A stretch of 64,000 nucleotides of DNA from Tropicibacter naphthalenivorans (GCF_900176475.1 NZ_FWXX01000007.1:124001-188000); one strand, 5' to 3'; shown: positions 16,620 to 27,234, counted from the stretch's first letter. A program made the numbers and translations. The notes: a model not told the origin generated them from the sequence alone.

Positions 16620-18559
16620 GCGCGGCTGGCCAGTTCGGCTTCGCGGGCTTTACGTTCCTTAGCAAAACGTTCCTGCTGTGCGGCGATGCGGCGGCGGTCC
16701 TTGGTCGGGTAAGCTTCGAGCGGGGGATCGCCGTTGTAAAGCGCCTGCAAGGTCACGTCACGCGCGATGGGCGCCGCTGCGGTCGAACCGCCGCCGCCGT
16801 GTTCCACCACGACCGACACCGCGATACGCGGATTGTCCCACGGTGCAAAGTCAACGAACAGCGCGTGGTCGCGCCGCTCCCACGGCAGATCGGCGTTCGA
16901 GGTCACGCCGCGCGCCCGTTCGGCGGCGGTGATGTTGCGCACCTGAGAGGTGCCTGTCTTGCCGGCCATGCGCATCTCATCGGCGATGATCCGGCTGCCG
17001 TAGGCCGTGCCGCGCCGATTGTTCGATACCGCGAACATGGCGCGTTTGAGTTGCAGCAAGTGGTTGGGATTAAGGCCTAAATCCACCCCGCCTTGGGATG
17101 GCGTCTCGATCCCGTCGATGCGTTTGATCAGGCGAGGCGTCACCGACCGTCCGGTCGCCAGACGCGCGGTCATCACCGCCAGCTGCATGGGCGAGGCCAG
17201 CACAAAGCCCTGACCGATCGAGGCGTTCACGCTGTCACCGATCACCCAATCGGCGCCGCGTTCGCGCAGCTTCCACGCTTTGTCTGGCACCAGCCCAGAG
17301 GTCACGGCCGACATGGGCACGTCATGGGATTCGCCAAGACCAAGCCGCCGCGCCATCTGGGCGATCCGTTCGATCCCGACTTTAAGCGCAAGTTCATAAT
17401 AGTAAACGTCGCAGCTTTCGCGGAGCGATTGTTCGAGGTTCACGTGACCGTGCCCGGCGCGTTTCCAACAGTGGAACTTGCGCCCACCCACGTCCAGATG
17501 GCCGGGGCACCAGACGGTTTCATCGGGGGCAACCAGACCGGCGTCCATCGCCGCCAAGGCCGTCACCATCTTGAAGGTCGAGCCGGGCGGGTAGGCATCC
17601 TGCACGGTTTTCGACGCTAGGGGGCGGTGGTTGTTGTCGCGCAAGAGGCTGTAATCGGCCACGGAAATGCCGCGCACGAACTTGTTCGGATCGTAAGACG
17701 GCGCCGAGGCGATGGCCAAAAGGTCACCCTTTTCCACGTCCATCACCACGACCGACGCGCTTTCCTCGCCCAGCCGCGCCTTGACGTATTCCTGCAAATC
17801 CGCGTCCAGCGTCAGTTGCACATCGGCCCCGGCCTCGCCTTCGCGGCGGCCAAGTTCGCGCATCACGCGCCCGACGGCGTTCACCTCGACCTGCTTGGTC
17901 CCGGCAGTGCCGCGCAGCGTCTCTTCGAGTTTCGCTTCGACGCCGACCTTGCCGATCTGAAAGCGCGGAATGCGCAGGATCGGCGGCGGGTCTTCGTAGC
18001 GTTTGAGATCGCGGTCGGACACCGGCCCCACATAGCCCGCCACATGCGCAAACAGGTCGCGGCGCGGGTAAAAACGCGACAAGCCGACCTCGGTGGTGAT
18101 GCCGGGCAGGGCAGGGGCGTTGACCGCAACGCGGCTGATGTCCTTCCAGCTGACACGGTCGGCGATGGTCACGGGAAAGAAGGGCGGCGTGCGCTCCATC
18201 TCTGCCAAGGCGCGGTTCAGATCGTCCTCGTCCAGCTCTACCAACTGGCCAAGCCGCGCGATGACGTCGGCCACGTTCCCGGCATCTTCGCGTTTGATTG
18301 TAATACGATAGGTCGGCTCGTTCTCGGCGACGACCTTGCCGTTGCGGTCAAAGATCCGCCCGCGGGCCGGGGGCAAAAGATCGAATTTGACGCGGTTTTC
18401 TTCGGCCAGCAGGCGGAATTCATCGGCCTGATCCACCTGCACATAGCGCATCCGCAGCGCCAGCAGCGTGGCAAAAGCCAGCTGTCCACCACCAAGGATC
18501 AGCCCGCGGCGGCTGATCGTGCGGGCGCTGTCCTGGGTCTCGCGCGGTGTGCGTCTCAT
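16616..18559 (-). CDS. mrdA: Penicillin-binding protein 2
   Basis: Class B transpeptidase that crosslinks peptidoglycan during elongation; 647 residues. One N-terminal membrane anchor (about 19-38), then a PBP dimerisation/pedestal domain (RGRIFDRNGKVVAENEP at 66-82). The transpeptidase domain carries the three active-site motifs: Ser327-Thr-Phe-Lys330, Ser443-Val-Asn445 and Lys534-Thr-Gly. The C-terminal 30 residues are a charged Arg/Glu/Ala helix. Overlaps mreD and rodA by 4 nt on each side. Confidence 0.96.
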   Translation of the reverse strand: MRRTPRETQDSARTISRRGLILGGGQLAFATLLALRMRYVQVDQADEFRLLAEENRVKFDLLPPARGRIFDRNGKVVAENEPTYRITIKREDAGNVADVIARLGQLVELDEDDLNRALAEMERTPPFFPVTIADRVSWKDISRVAVNAPALPGITTEVGLSRFYPRRDLFAHVAGYVGPVSDRDLKRYEDPPPILRIPRFQIGKVGVEAKLEETLRGTAGTKQVEVNAVGRVMRELGRREGEAGADVQLTLDADLQEYVKARLGEESASVVVMDVEKGDLLAIASAPSYDPNKFVRGISVADYSLLRDNNHRPLASKTVQDAYPPGSTFKMVTALAAMDAGLVAPDETVWCPGHLDVGGRKFHCWKRAGHGHVNLEQSLRESCDVYYYELALKVGIERIAQMARRLGLGESHDVPMSAVTSGLVPDKAWKLRERGADWVIGDSVNASIGQGFVLASPMQLAVMTARLATGRSVTPRLIKRIDGIETPSQGGVDLGLNPNHLLQLKRAMFAVSNNRRGTAYGSRIIADEMRMAGKTGTSQVRNITAAERARGVTSNADLPWERRDHALFVDFAPWDNPRIAVSVVVEHGGGGSTAAAPIARDVTLQALYNGDPPLEAYPTKDRRRIAAQQERFAKERKAREAELASRA

Positions 18560-19095
18560 AGCGTGCGTCCCGTGTGATCATATTCCCCCGGCGTGCTGCG
18601 GCGCACGCCAAAGACCAAATAGCTGATGCCGGCGACCAGCGGGTAGGCCAGCACCGACAATCCGTATTGCATGACGCTTAGGAAAAACGTTCCGGGCGAC
18701 ACGATCAAGAGCGACAAGATCACACGATAGAGAGCAGTGATCGCCAAAAGCGTTGCGGCAAAGGTAAGCCATTCGGCTGCAAAGGTATTTTCCCGCAGGT
18801 GGCGGCCTTTGCCCTTGAGCCATTCGGCGCCCATCAGGACCAGCACAGCCCAAAGGCCCGGCGGGCGTTGCAGCAGCAGATCGGCCAGCAGCAGCATCAG
18901 CGCGATCAGCATGGCAGGCACGTAATCAGGGCGGCGCAGCGCCCAGGCAAAGGTAAAGGTCACCAGCAGGTCCGGCCCGGCAAAGCCGCGCGGCGCGATG
19001 TGCAGCGGCATGAGGTGCGCGAACATGATCGCCAGCATCAGCCCGCAATAGGCCAACCGCATGGCCCAGAGCCGTCCGGGGCTGTTCTCAGCCAT
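18556..19095 (-). CDS. mreD: Rod shape-determining protein MreD
   Basis: A 179-residue integral membrane protein with about five hydrophobic helices, the membrane scaffold linking MreC to the RodA-PBP2 elongasome. Identity rests on size, topology and position between mreC and mrdA; MreD sequences are poorly conserved, but LMPLHIAPRGFAGPDLLVTFTFAWALRRPD resembles alphaproteobacterial members in its P-RGFAGPD and WALRRPD parts. It overlaps mreC by 8 nt and mrdA by 4 nt. Confidence 0.9.
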   Translation of the reverse strand: MAENSPGRLWAMRLAYCGLMLAIMFAHLMPLHIAPRGFAGPDLLVTFTFAWALRRPDYVPAMLIALMLLLADLLLQRPPGLWAVLVLMGAEWLKGKGRHLRENTFAAEWLTFAATLLAITALYRVILSLLIVSPGTFFLSVMQYGLSVLAYPLVAGISYLVFGVRRSTPGEYDHTGRTL

Positions 19096-19993
19096 CGGTC
19101 GGGGGCTCCTGCGCAGGGCCGGCGTCGGGCAGCTCTTCGGGCAGGATCAACTCGGACGGATTTTCCACCCGGCGCGCGCCGTGATCGCGCAAAACCCGCA
19201 GGAATTCGAGCCGCTCATAGTCGGCGGCAAGGCGCACACGCAGGCGGCCGCCGGGGTCTTCGGCGACTTGGCCGATCAGCAAACCGGGGGGGAAGACTTC
19301 GCCGTCGCCGGTGGTCACGATGCGGTCGCCGGGGCGCACAAGGTCCGGGTTTTCAAGGAAATCCACCAGAGGGGCCGAGGTGTTGTCACCGGTGACCAGC
19401 GCGCGCTGCCCCGAGGGCTGGATTTCAGCGGGGATGCGGCTGGTGGCGTCGGTCAGCAGGATCACGCGGGAGGTGTTGCGCCCGACGCCGGACACGCGGC
19501 CCACAAGGCCGATCCCATCCATGGTCGCCCAGCCATCAACGATCCCATCGCGCGAGCCGACGTTGATCAGGGCGGACTGGCGAAAGGGGCTGCCGCTGTC
19601 GGCCAGCACCACGGCGGTGATATAGGTCAGGCGCGGGTCGAGGCGCACGTTGTTCAGGTCGCGCAGGCGGGCGTTTTCCTGTTCCAGTTGCAGCGCCGCT
19701 TCTTTCCAAGCGGTCATCTGGCGCAGCTCGCGGCGCAGCTCGTCGTTTTGCTCGGAAAGCTGCTGGTAGCTTTGGAAATCGCGCAGCAGGCGGACGGTGC
19801 CGGTGACGGGCGCCATGGCCCAATCCATGCGGGGCACCACGCGGTCGACCACCTGCGCGCGAAAGCGTTCAACGCGGGGGGAATCGATCCGCCACAGCAG
19901 GAAAATCCCCAGCAGGCACAGCACCAGAACCGCCAAAAGCAGACGCTTGAGCGGCGTGGTGAAATCATCGCTGTTGGTGCGATCGCTGGCCAA
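19088..19993 (-). CDS. mreC: Rod shape-determining protein MreC
   Basis: A 301-residue bitopic periplasmic protein that organises the elongation machinery. One TM helix at about 15-35, a coiled coil (SYQQLSEQNDELRRELRQM, about 75-110), then the paired beta-barrel domain with VLADSGSPFRQSALINVGS, GLVGRVSGVGRNTSRVILLTD and a Pro/Glu-rich tail. The only usable start is TTG at 19993, preceded by AGAGGA; in-frame ATG codons appear only well inside the protein. It lies 101 bp downstream of mreB, separated by a short hairpin. Confidence 0.93.
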   Translation of the reverse strand: MASDRTNSDDFTTPLKRLLLAVLVLCLLGIFLLWRIDSPRVERFRAQVVDRVVPRMDWAMAPVTGTVRLLRDFQSYQQLSEQNDELRRELRQMTAWKEAALQLEQENARLRDLNNVRLDPRLTYITAVVLADSGSPFRQSALINVGSRDGIVDGWATMDGIGLVGRVSGVGRNTSRVILLTDATSRIPAEIQPSGQRALVTGDNTSAPLVDFLENPDLVRPGDRIVTTGDGEVFPPGLLIGQVAEDPGGRLRVRLAADYERLEFLRVLRDHGARRVENPSELILPEELPDAGPAQEPPTDG

Positions 19994-20052
19994 TCGGTCC
20001 TCTTGAGCAGATGAGACGGCGGCAGTTTAAGCCAGGTTTGGCAATGTGCCAA

Positions 20053-20074
20053 ACGGGCCGTGGCAGCGGCCCGT
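20053..20074 (-). terminator. Weak hairpin between mreB and mreC
   Basis: A perfect 8-bp stem, ACGGGCCG/CGGCCCGT, with a 6-nt loop and only three T residues afterwards on the minus strand. It could attenuate readthrough from mreB into mreC-rodA, allowing MreB in excess of its membrane partners. Confidence 0.5.
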
Positions 20075-20094
20075 CCTGATGCGTTTTCAGCGGT

Positions 20095-21528
<1,434 letters not shown>

Positions 21529-24036
21529 ATGAAGACCCATGTCAAAGCCCTAGTCGTCGGCGGTGGTGCCGTCGGGACATCTATCGCGTACCACCTCGCC
21601 AAAGCGGGCTGGGACGATGTCATGTTGCTGGAACGCGACGAGTTGACCTCTGGGTCGACTTGGCACGCGGCGGGCCTGCTGCCCTATTTCAACATGTCCT
21701 ATGCGACCACGCATATTCACGACTATTCGATCAAGTTCTACAAGACGCTCGAAGAAGAGACCGGTCTTGATGCGGGCTTTTTCGTGGTCGGCAACCTGCG
21801 CATGGCGCAGACCGATGAGCGCATGGACGAGTATCGCGTCTACGCCACCACCGCCGAAACCTGCGGTGTCCCCTATGAGTGGATGACCCCGGAGCAGATC
21901 AAGGAGCGGTGGCCGCTGATCAACGTCGAGGGTCTGAAGGGGGCGATCTATCACCCGACCGACGGCTATATCAACCCGGCCGACGTGACCATGGCGATGG
22001 CCAAGGGCGCCCGTCAGCGCGGCGTCGTGATCGAACGCAAGTGGCAGGTCGACGGCTACGAATGGAGCGGCACCGAGTGGAAGGTCACCATCACCAAGAT
22101 GGTCGAGAAGGGCGGCAACCTTGTTCCCTCTGACGAACAGCAGGTGATCACCGCCGAGCACGTCGTGACCGCGACGGGCAACCACGCGCAGCGCACCGCC
22201 AAGCTGCTGGGGATCAAGATCCCGGCGATCCCGGTGGAGCACCAGTTCATCGTCACCGAGCCCGACCCCGAGCTGGTGAAATACCGCGAGGCCGGCAACG
22301 AACAGCACCCGGTGATCCGCGACGCCGACGCCAAGTGGTACGTGCGCGAAGAGCGCGGCGGCTGGATCCTTGGCCCGTATGAGCGTAACGCCCCGGCGCG
22401 CTTCCAGTATGGGGTGCCGGATTCGTTCCGCGCCGACCTCTTTCCGCTGGATCTGGAGCGCATCGAAGAAGAATACATGTCGATGATCCACCGTCTGCCG
22501 TCCTCCGAGACGGTCGGTCTCAAGGACGACTTCAACGGCCCGATCTGCTACACGCCGGACGGCAACCCGCTGATCGGCCCGGCGCCGGGTCTGCGCAACA
22601 TGTGGCTGGCCGAGGGCTTCTCCTTCGGGATCACCGCTGCCGGTGGCGCGGGTTATTACCTGGCGCAGATGATGGTCGACGGTGAAGCCGAGATCGACAT
22701 GGCGTCGCTCGACCCCAAGCGCTACGGCGATTGGCAGACCGTCGAGTGGGCCGTCGAAAAGAACGAAGAGGCCTACGAGCACGTCTACATCCTGCACCAC
22801 CCTGATGAGGAACGCCCGGCGGCCCGCCCGCTGCGCACCTCGCCCGCCTATGACCGTCAGGCCAAGCTGGGCGCGCAGTTCGGCTGGGCTGGTGGCTGGG
22901 AACGCCCCAACTACTACGGCCCGCTTGATGCGCCGGAGAACTTTGACCACGACGCGCGGTCCTTCCGCCGCGGTGGCTGGTGGCAGTATGCCGTGGACGA
23001 GGCCAAGGCGATCCGCGAGGGCGTGGGCCTGATCGACGCGACGGCCTTTGCCAAGCACACGGTCAAAGGGCCGGGCGCGACCGAGTTCCTCGACCAGTTC
23101 ACCTGCAACAAGCTGCCGAAAGTGGGTCGCATCAACCTGACCTATGCGCTGACCTCCAAGGGGACGACCCGCACGGAATACACCATCGTCCGCAACGGCG
23201 AGAACAACTACTATCTGGTGTCGGCGGGCGCATGGGCGGCCTATGACAGCGACTTCCTGCAAAAGGCAGCCGAGGACTTTATGGAAGCGACCGGCAAGCT
23301 GGTGATTGTGCAGGATGTGACCACGCAGTGGGGCGTCTTTGCCATCGCAGGCCCGAAATCGCGCGACGTGCTGAAAAAGCTGATCCGCGACGCCGAGCCG
23401 GAAACCGCGCTGACCAACAAGCGCTTTCCGTGGCTGTCGGCCAAGCAGATCGAGCTGGGCATGGTGCCGGTCAACGCGATCCGCGTGGCCTACACCGGCG
23501 AGCTGGGTTGGGAATTGCACCACCCGATCGAGATGCAGAACCACCTGTGGGATCAGCTGATGGCTGCGGGCGAAGAGTTCGGCATCAAGCCGGTGGGCGC
23601 GCGCGCGCAGAACTGGCTGCGTCAGGAAAAATCCTACCGCGCCTTTGGCAACGAGCTGGGCCGCGACGCGACCCCGGCCGAGGCGGACCTGCCGCGCTTT
23701 ATCGACCTGTCCAAGGACTTCGCGGGCAAAGAGGCGATGGAAGCCACCGGCATCCGCTCCAAGTGCTGCACTCTGCTGATCGACGGCCCGGCTGACGCCG
23801 ATCCGTGGGGCCGCGAGGCGCTCTACACCCCCGAGGGTGAGCGCGTTGGCCGCCTGACCTCCGGCGGGTACTCGGTCGCCTTCGAAAAGTCGATCGGCAT
23901 GGGCTACGTCAAGCCCGAGCTGGCCGTCGAAGGCACCAAGCTGAAGGTCAAGATCCTGGACGAGCTGTGGGATGCGGTTGTGACCTGCGATTCGCCCTAC
24001 GATCCCAAGAACGAGACCATCCGTAAGGATGGGTGA
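21529..24036 (+). CDS. FAD-dependent GcvT-fusion oxidoreductase (dimethylglycine/sarcosine dehydrogenase-like)
   Basis: An 835-residue two-part enzyme that oxidatively demethylates an N-methyl amino acid and transfers the C1 unit to tetrahydrofolate. Residues 1-400 are a DAO-type FAD domain: dinucleotide loop VVGGGAVGTSIAYHLAKAG, and GSTWHAAG near residue 44, where the His corresponds to the covalent flavin attachment site of DMGDH/SARDH. Residues 440-835 form the GcvT aminomethyltransferase and barrel domains (GVGLIDATAFAKHTVKG, RVAYTGELGWELH, RLTSGGYS). GGGAGAG precedes the ATG. Roseobacters use such enzymes in glycine betaine breakdown; which substrate applies is not resolvable. Confidence 0.88.
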   Translation: MKTHVKALVVGGGAVGTSIAYHLAKAGWDDVMLLERDELTSGSTWHAAGLLPYFNMSYATTHIHDYSIKFYKTLEEETGLDAGFFVVGNLRMAQTDERMDEYRVYATTAETCGVPYEWMTPEQIKERWPLINVEGLKGAIYHPTDGYINPADVTMAMAKGARQRGVVIERKWQVDGYEWSGTEWKVTITKMVEKGGNLVPSDEQQVITAEHVVTATGNHAQRTAKLLGIKIPAIPVEHQFIVTEPDPELVKYREAGNEQHPVIRDADAKWYVREERGGWILGPYERNAPARFQYGVPDSFRADLFPLDLERIEEEYMSMIHRLPSSETVGLKDDFNGPICYTPDGNPLIGPAPGLRNMWLAEGFSFGITAAGGAGYYLAQMMVDGEAEIDMASLDPKRYGDWQTVEWAVEKNEEAYEHVYILHHPDEERPAARPLRTSPAYDRQAKLGAQFGWAGGWERPNYYGPLDAPENFDHDARSFRRGGWWQYAVDEAKAIREGVGLIDATAFAKHTVKGPGATEFLDQFTCNKLPKVGRINLTYALTSKGTTRTEYTIVRNGENNYYLVSAGAWAAYDSDFLQKAAEDFMEATGKLVIVQDVTTQWGVFAIAGPKSRDVLKKLIRDAEPETALTNKRFPWLSAKQIELGMVPVNAIRVAYTGELGWELHHPIEMQNHLWDQLMAAGEEFGIKPVGARAQNWLRQEKSYRAFGNELGRDATPAEADLPRFIDLSKDFAGKEAMEATGIRSKCCTLLIDGPADADPWGREALYTPEGERVGRLTSGGYSVAFEKSIGMGYVKPELAVEGTKLKVKILDELWDAVVTCDSPYDPKNETIRKDG

Positions 24037-24045
24037 GACGCCTTT

Positions 24046-24061
24046 CCGGTTGGCGTTAACA
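24046..24061 (+). repeat. Direct repeat copy 1 (CCGGTTGGCGTTAACA)
   Basis: Nearly identical to 24119-24135 (one extra T). The two copies flank the terminator following the FAD enzyme. Each contains GTTAAC. Confidence 0.6.
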
Positions 24062-24072
24062 GTGAAAAGCGA

Positions 24073-24098
24073 AAAGGCGGCCCTTGGGTCGCCTTTCT
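24073..24098 (+). terminator. Intrinsic terminator after the GcvT-type oxidoreductase
   Basis: Stem AAAGGCG (24073-24079) pairs with CGCCTTT (24090-24096), extended by further CCC/GGG pairing, then CT. Confidence 0.65.
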
Positions 24099-24118
24099 CC
24101 GTTCCCGACTATTTTTAT

Positions 24119-24135
24119 CCGGTTTGGCGTTAACA
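24119..24135 (+). repeat. Direct repeat copy 2 (CCGGTTTGGCGTTAACA)
   Basis: Second copy of the repeat at 24046-24061, located 114 bp before the carbonic anhydrase start, so possibly an operator for that gene. It continues TTAACAAAAAGCTAAA, a one-mismatch relative of a TTAA-N7-TTAA site. Confidence 0.55.
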
Positions 24136-24248
24136 AAAAGCTAAACCAGTTGATCACTCGGGCGCGCTGTCTCACCATGCTCCCATGGGTTGTGCGCGCC
24201 GGAGAGGGGTAAGCGCAATCCAGGTCATTTTGGATAAGGAGACACGCA

Positions 24249-25100
24249 ATGACTTTTCTTCGCCACGCGGCTGTTGCGACCGCGCTGACGACTTTTGGCA
24301 CGGTGACGTTTGCTGCAGACGACCAGACCGTCGCGGATGACTACATCGCGGCCCAACGCGCGGCGCTTGCCGAAAAAGCTGCGGGGGCAGGCTTTGGTCC
24401 GCAAGCGCCGCGCGACATCTCGTTGATCATGGGCGAAAACCCGGTGCAGTTTCAGCCCGCGCCGGCCTACACCCAGATGAACCTGTGCAACATCCATTTC
24501 CACGAAAGCGCCGAACATCGCGGCGGCGAGTTCACGACCTATCGGGGCAATGGCGACGGCAAGGGCTATGGCACGGGCTACGTCTACGACGGCACCCTGA
24601 CCGAGGCAGAGCTGGCCGCCTATGACGGCCCGGTGGGCTCGGGCGAGCACGGCACGCTAGAGCCGGGCGACACCATCGAGGTGCACTACGTCCACTCCAC
24701 CGCGCGGGTCGAACCCGGCCCGACGCTGGGCGCGTGCCTGTCCGACGACCTGATGAACCCGCAATTCCGCGTTGAAACGCAGGTTATGGTGCTGGTGAAC
24801 GACCCCGAGGCGGCGGACTTCACAGAGCTGGCCGCGCTGGACGTGGTGGACGGCTACCATCAGGCGCCGAACATCCCCACCGACACCGGCGCGCCGGTGC
24901 AATACCTCGGCTCGACCACCGGCCCCAGCTACAATGAGACCGGCTCGCCGTTCCAGGTCAGCTGGTCGGTGCGCCCGCAGGTGACAAAGGTCAACATTGC
25001 CACGCTGGCCACTTGGCTCGACGACAACCCGTTTGACGAAGACCACGCCCACGGTGTGCGCAACCTCGTGACCAACCCGGATTTGCTGTCGGCGAAATAA
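24249..25100 (+). CDS. Delta-class carbonic anhydrase, periplasmic
   Basis: Zinc enzyme predicted to interconvert CO2 and bicarbonate outside the inner membrane. The 283 residues start with a Sec signal peptide (MTFLRHAAVATALTTFGTVTFA, cleavage after residue 22). The delta-class hallmark is NLCNIHFHESAEHRGGEF near residue 78, which supplies His metal ligands and the adjacent Glu; HYVHSTARVEPGPTLGACL follows around residue 138, with a Cys that could pair with that at 80. Delta carbonic anhydrases were first known from diatoms and later annotated in marine bacteria. AAGGAGA precedes the ATG. Single-gene unit. Confidence 0.8.
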   Translation: MTFLRHAAVATALTTFGTVTFAADDQTVADDYIAAQRAALAEKAAGAGFGPQAPRDISLIMGENPVQFQPAPAYTQMNLCNIHFHESAEHRGGEFTTYRGNGDGKGYGTGYVYDGTLTEAELAAYDGPVGSGEHGTLEPGDTIEVHYVHSTARVEPGPTLGACLSDDLMNPQFRVETQVMVLVNDPEAADFTELAALDVVDGYHQAPNIPTDTGAPVQYLGSTTGPSYNETGSPFQVSWSVRPQVTKVNIATLATWLDDNPFDEDHAHGVRNLVTNPDLLSAK

Positions 25101-25172
25101 CCGGCCCTTCATGGGTTGAACCGAAGACGGGGCAGGCTAAGGTCTGCCCCGACCTATTTTCGGAGACCCAGA

Positions 25173-25622
25173 ATGCCGCTTAACGTTTACCTTTCAGGCG
25201 AAATCCACACCGATTGGCGCGAGCAGATCATCGACGGCGCGCAGGGCTTGGACATCACGTTTCACGGGCCGGTGACCGATCACGCGGCCAGCGACGACTG
25301 CGGCGTCGAGATCTTGGGCGCAGAGCCGAACAAGTATTGGCATGACCACAAGGGGGCGATGGTAAACGCCATTCGCACGCGCAAGGGGATTGCGGACGCC
25401 GATGTGGTCGTCGTGCGCTTTGGCGAAAAGTACAAACAGTGGAATGCCGCCTTTGATGCGGGATACGCGGCGGCGCTGGGCAAGTCCTTGATTATCCTGC
25501 AACAACCCGAGCACGATCACGCGCTGAAAGAGGTGGACGCCGCGGCGCTGGCGATGACTCGCACGCCCCAAGAGGTGGTCCAGATCCTGCGCTACGTGCT
25601 GACGGGCAGCCTGCCCGGATAA
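25173..25622 (+). CDS. YtoQ family protein
   Basis: A 149-residue cytosolic protein of the YtoQ family, related by fold to nucleoside 2-deoxyribosyltransferases. Seen: LNVYLSGEIHTDWREQII at the N-terminus (substrate-loop-like YLSGEIH), the DVVVVRFGEKYKQWNAAFDAGYAAALGKSLI core split by DAGYAAALGKS, and a C-terminal EVVQILRYVL. Function unproven in any organism I know. The start at 25173 is supported by CGGAGA 7 nt upstream. Confidence 0.85.
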   Translation: MPLNVYLSGEIHTDWREQIIDGAQGLDITFHGPVTDHAASDDCGVEILGAEPNKYWHDHKGAMVNAIRTRKGIADADVVVVRFGEKYKQWNAAFDAGYAAALGKSLIILQQPEHDHALKEVDAAALAMTRTPQEVVQILRYVLTGSLPG

Positions 25623-25628
25623 GGACGG

Positions 25629-27158
25629 TTAACGCAGGTAAAACGCACTGGCCCAGCCGATTTGCCCATCCGGCAGCGTGACGGACCACCGCAGCAGGTT
25701 GTCCTTGAAACAGGCGTCGAGCGTCGCTTTGACCTGCTCGGCGCCGTCGCTTTGCAAGGAGGGGTCAGCGCGTTCGGCCTGACAGGCGTTCAGACAGGCT
25801 GTGCGCTGTTCATCCGAGCCGATGACGCGCCCGGCGCTGTCCCCACGGGGCAGGCGCGTGAAAGGCAGCGCATAGGCAATCACATCGCTGTCGGAATGTT
25901 CCGTTTGCCGAATTGGCAGCGCTTCGCCCCTGGTGACCACCGAGACAAAGCTGCCGTCGTCTTTGGAGCATTTGTAGGTCGCCGCCGGCATCAGCGCCCG
26001 TTCGATTTCAGCGGCATTTGTTTCGATTTGGCGGGAAACGGCCTCTAGCTCGCTCAGCTTGGTGTCCGAAGGGTAAATCGACAGCTGCGAGATTATCGTC
26101 ATGGCATCAGAGGGTTCGTCTAGATGGCAAAACTCACCAAAGGATTGCCCCAGCACCCCGTCGCCGCCACAGGCGCTCACTGATAGCGAATTTCCGTATT
26201 GCGACGAGATCGTCGGACGAAAAGCAACTTGGCACACACGCTCGCCGCCTCCACCTCCGGCGCGATGGTGAAAAATATCGCGCCCGCGTACGTAGTAAAC
26301 CGGATGAAGTTCAGTGCGGGGGCCAGCCACGGTCCACATTTCGCTTTGGCGAAAGGTTAATTGCGCTAGGGTGTCGGGTGCGGCGTCCACGACCGGGAAT
26401 TGCGCAAGACCCGCTACCCAGTTCGAGGCATTGTCGCACACGTTCATCGCTTGCACAGCGCTGAGCCGGGAAGGCGGGGAATAGCCAAAGACTTCAATGT
26501 CATAGCGGCCCGCTTTGTCCACCGTATCGATGTAAAAGAAGTCTTCGCTTCCCTCGTGTTGCAGGAGGTTTTCGATGAGATCGGGCTTCATCGCAGAGGC
26601 GCCTTCGGAGGCTTTCCAGCGATTGGCGATGCGCATGAATTCCAACGCGGAATCGATGGCGATGCGAAAGGCCGATTCCATTTCGGCAGCGGAATAGCTG
26701 CGGGTTGTGTTGAGTGTCGCGGCGGGCCGGTGAAACCCGAGCGTCGCGTTGATGTGCATCTTGCGATTGAACTCTAGAAGGACGCGGTTGTCGCCGATGT
26801 CGCTGGTCAGACGCGCGCCGGATTGATCGGCCGCGCCGAGCATAAAGATCAAAGAGCAGGCAGAGCGGCATTGATCGCCGTCGTCGATCACCGTGCCGAT
26901 GCGGTTGTCTTCGATGAAGGCGGCGATGCGGCTTCCCTCTAGGAAAGAGCCGCCGGGGCTGTCGAGGCAGACGCTGAGATGGCCTTGGTTGGCGGCTTGG
27001 GCGTCGCGCAATCCGTCCACCAGGCGTGGTAGGTCACCGTTCTCGATCAGACCTTCGAGGCGGGCTTGGCAGTGGGGGTTGCCGGTTTCCGGCGTCAATG
27101 TCATGGCCTGCGCACACAAAGGCGCGACGGCAAGAAGGAGCAATAGGATAAGGCGCAT
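25629..27158 (-). CDS. Secreted ClpP/crotonase-like periplasmic protein (COG3904-like) with C-terminal extension
   Basis: A 509-residue exported protein of unknown function. Signal peptide MRLILLLLLAVAPLCAQA. Residues 25-180 look like the predicted periplasmic ClpP-like family: CLDSPGGSFLEGSRIAAFI and DDGDQCRSACSLIFMLGA correspond to the SPGG oxyanion segment and the (S)AC nucleophile-region motif of that family, followed by LGFHRP. The remaining 330 residues have paired cysteines and end in WSVTLPDGQIGWASAFYL, reminiscent of a bacterial SH3 fold. A start at 27158 gives the signal peptide; the 27203 start does not. Protease activity is not established for this family. Confidence 0.7.
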   Translation of the reverse strand: MRLILLLLLAVAPLCAQAMTLTPETGNPHCQARLEGLIENGDLPRLVDGLRDAQAANQGHLSVCLDSPGGSFLEGSRIAAFIEDNRIGTVIDDGDQCRSACSLIFMLGAADQSGARLTSDIGDNRVLLEFNRKMHINATLGFHRPAATLNTTRSYSAAEMESAFRIAIDSALEFMRIANRWKASEGASAMKPDLIENLLQHEGSEDFFYIDTVDKAGRYDIEVFGYSPPSRLSAVQAMNVCDNASNWVAGLAQFPVVDAAPDTLAQLTFRQSEMWTVAGPRTELHPVYYVRGRDIFHHRAGGGGGERVCQVAFRPTISSQYGNSLSVSACGGDGVLGQSFGEFCHLDEPSDAMTIISQLSIYPSDTKLSELEAVSRQIETNAAEIERALMPAATYKCSKDDGSFVSVVTRGEALPIRQTEHSDSDVIAYALPFTRLPRGDSAGRVIGSDEQRTACLNACQAERADPSLQSDGAEQVKATLDACFKDNLLRWSVTLPDGQIGWASAFYLR

Positions 27159-27234
27159 GGTCCCGCGTGTTATTGGCACGGGCGACCATCGCCCGTGTGA
27201 CAAGGTTAACGCGCCGGATCAGAATGGCACAACC

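Noticed and set aside
21550-23544. A 664-codon antisense frame opposite the GcvT-type oxidoreductase
   Set aside because: No recognisable family or ribosome site, and fully antisense to a well-supported FAD enzyme.
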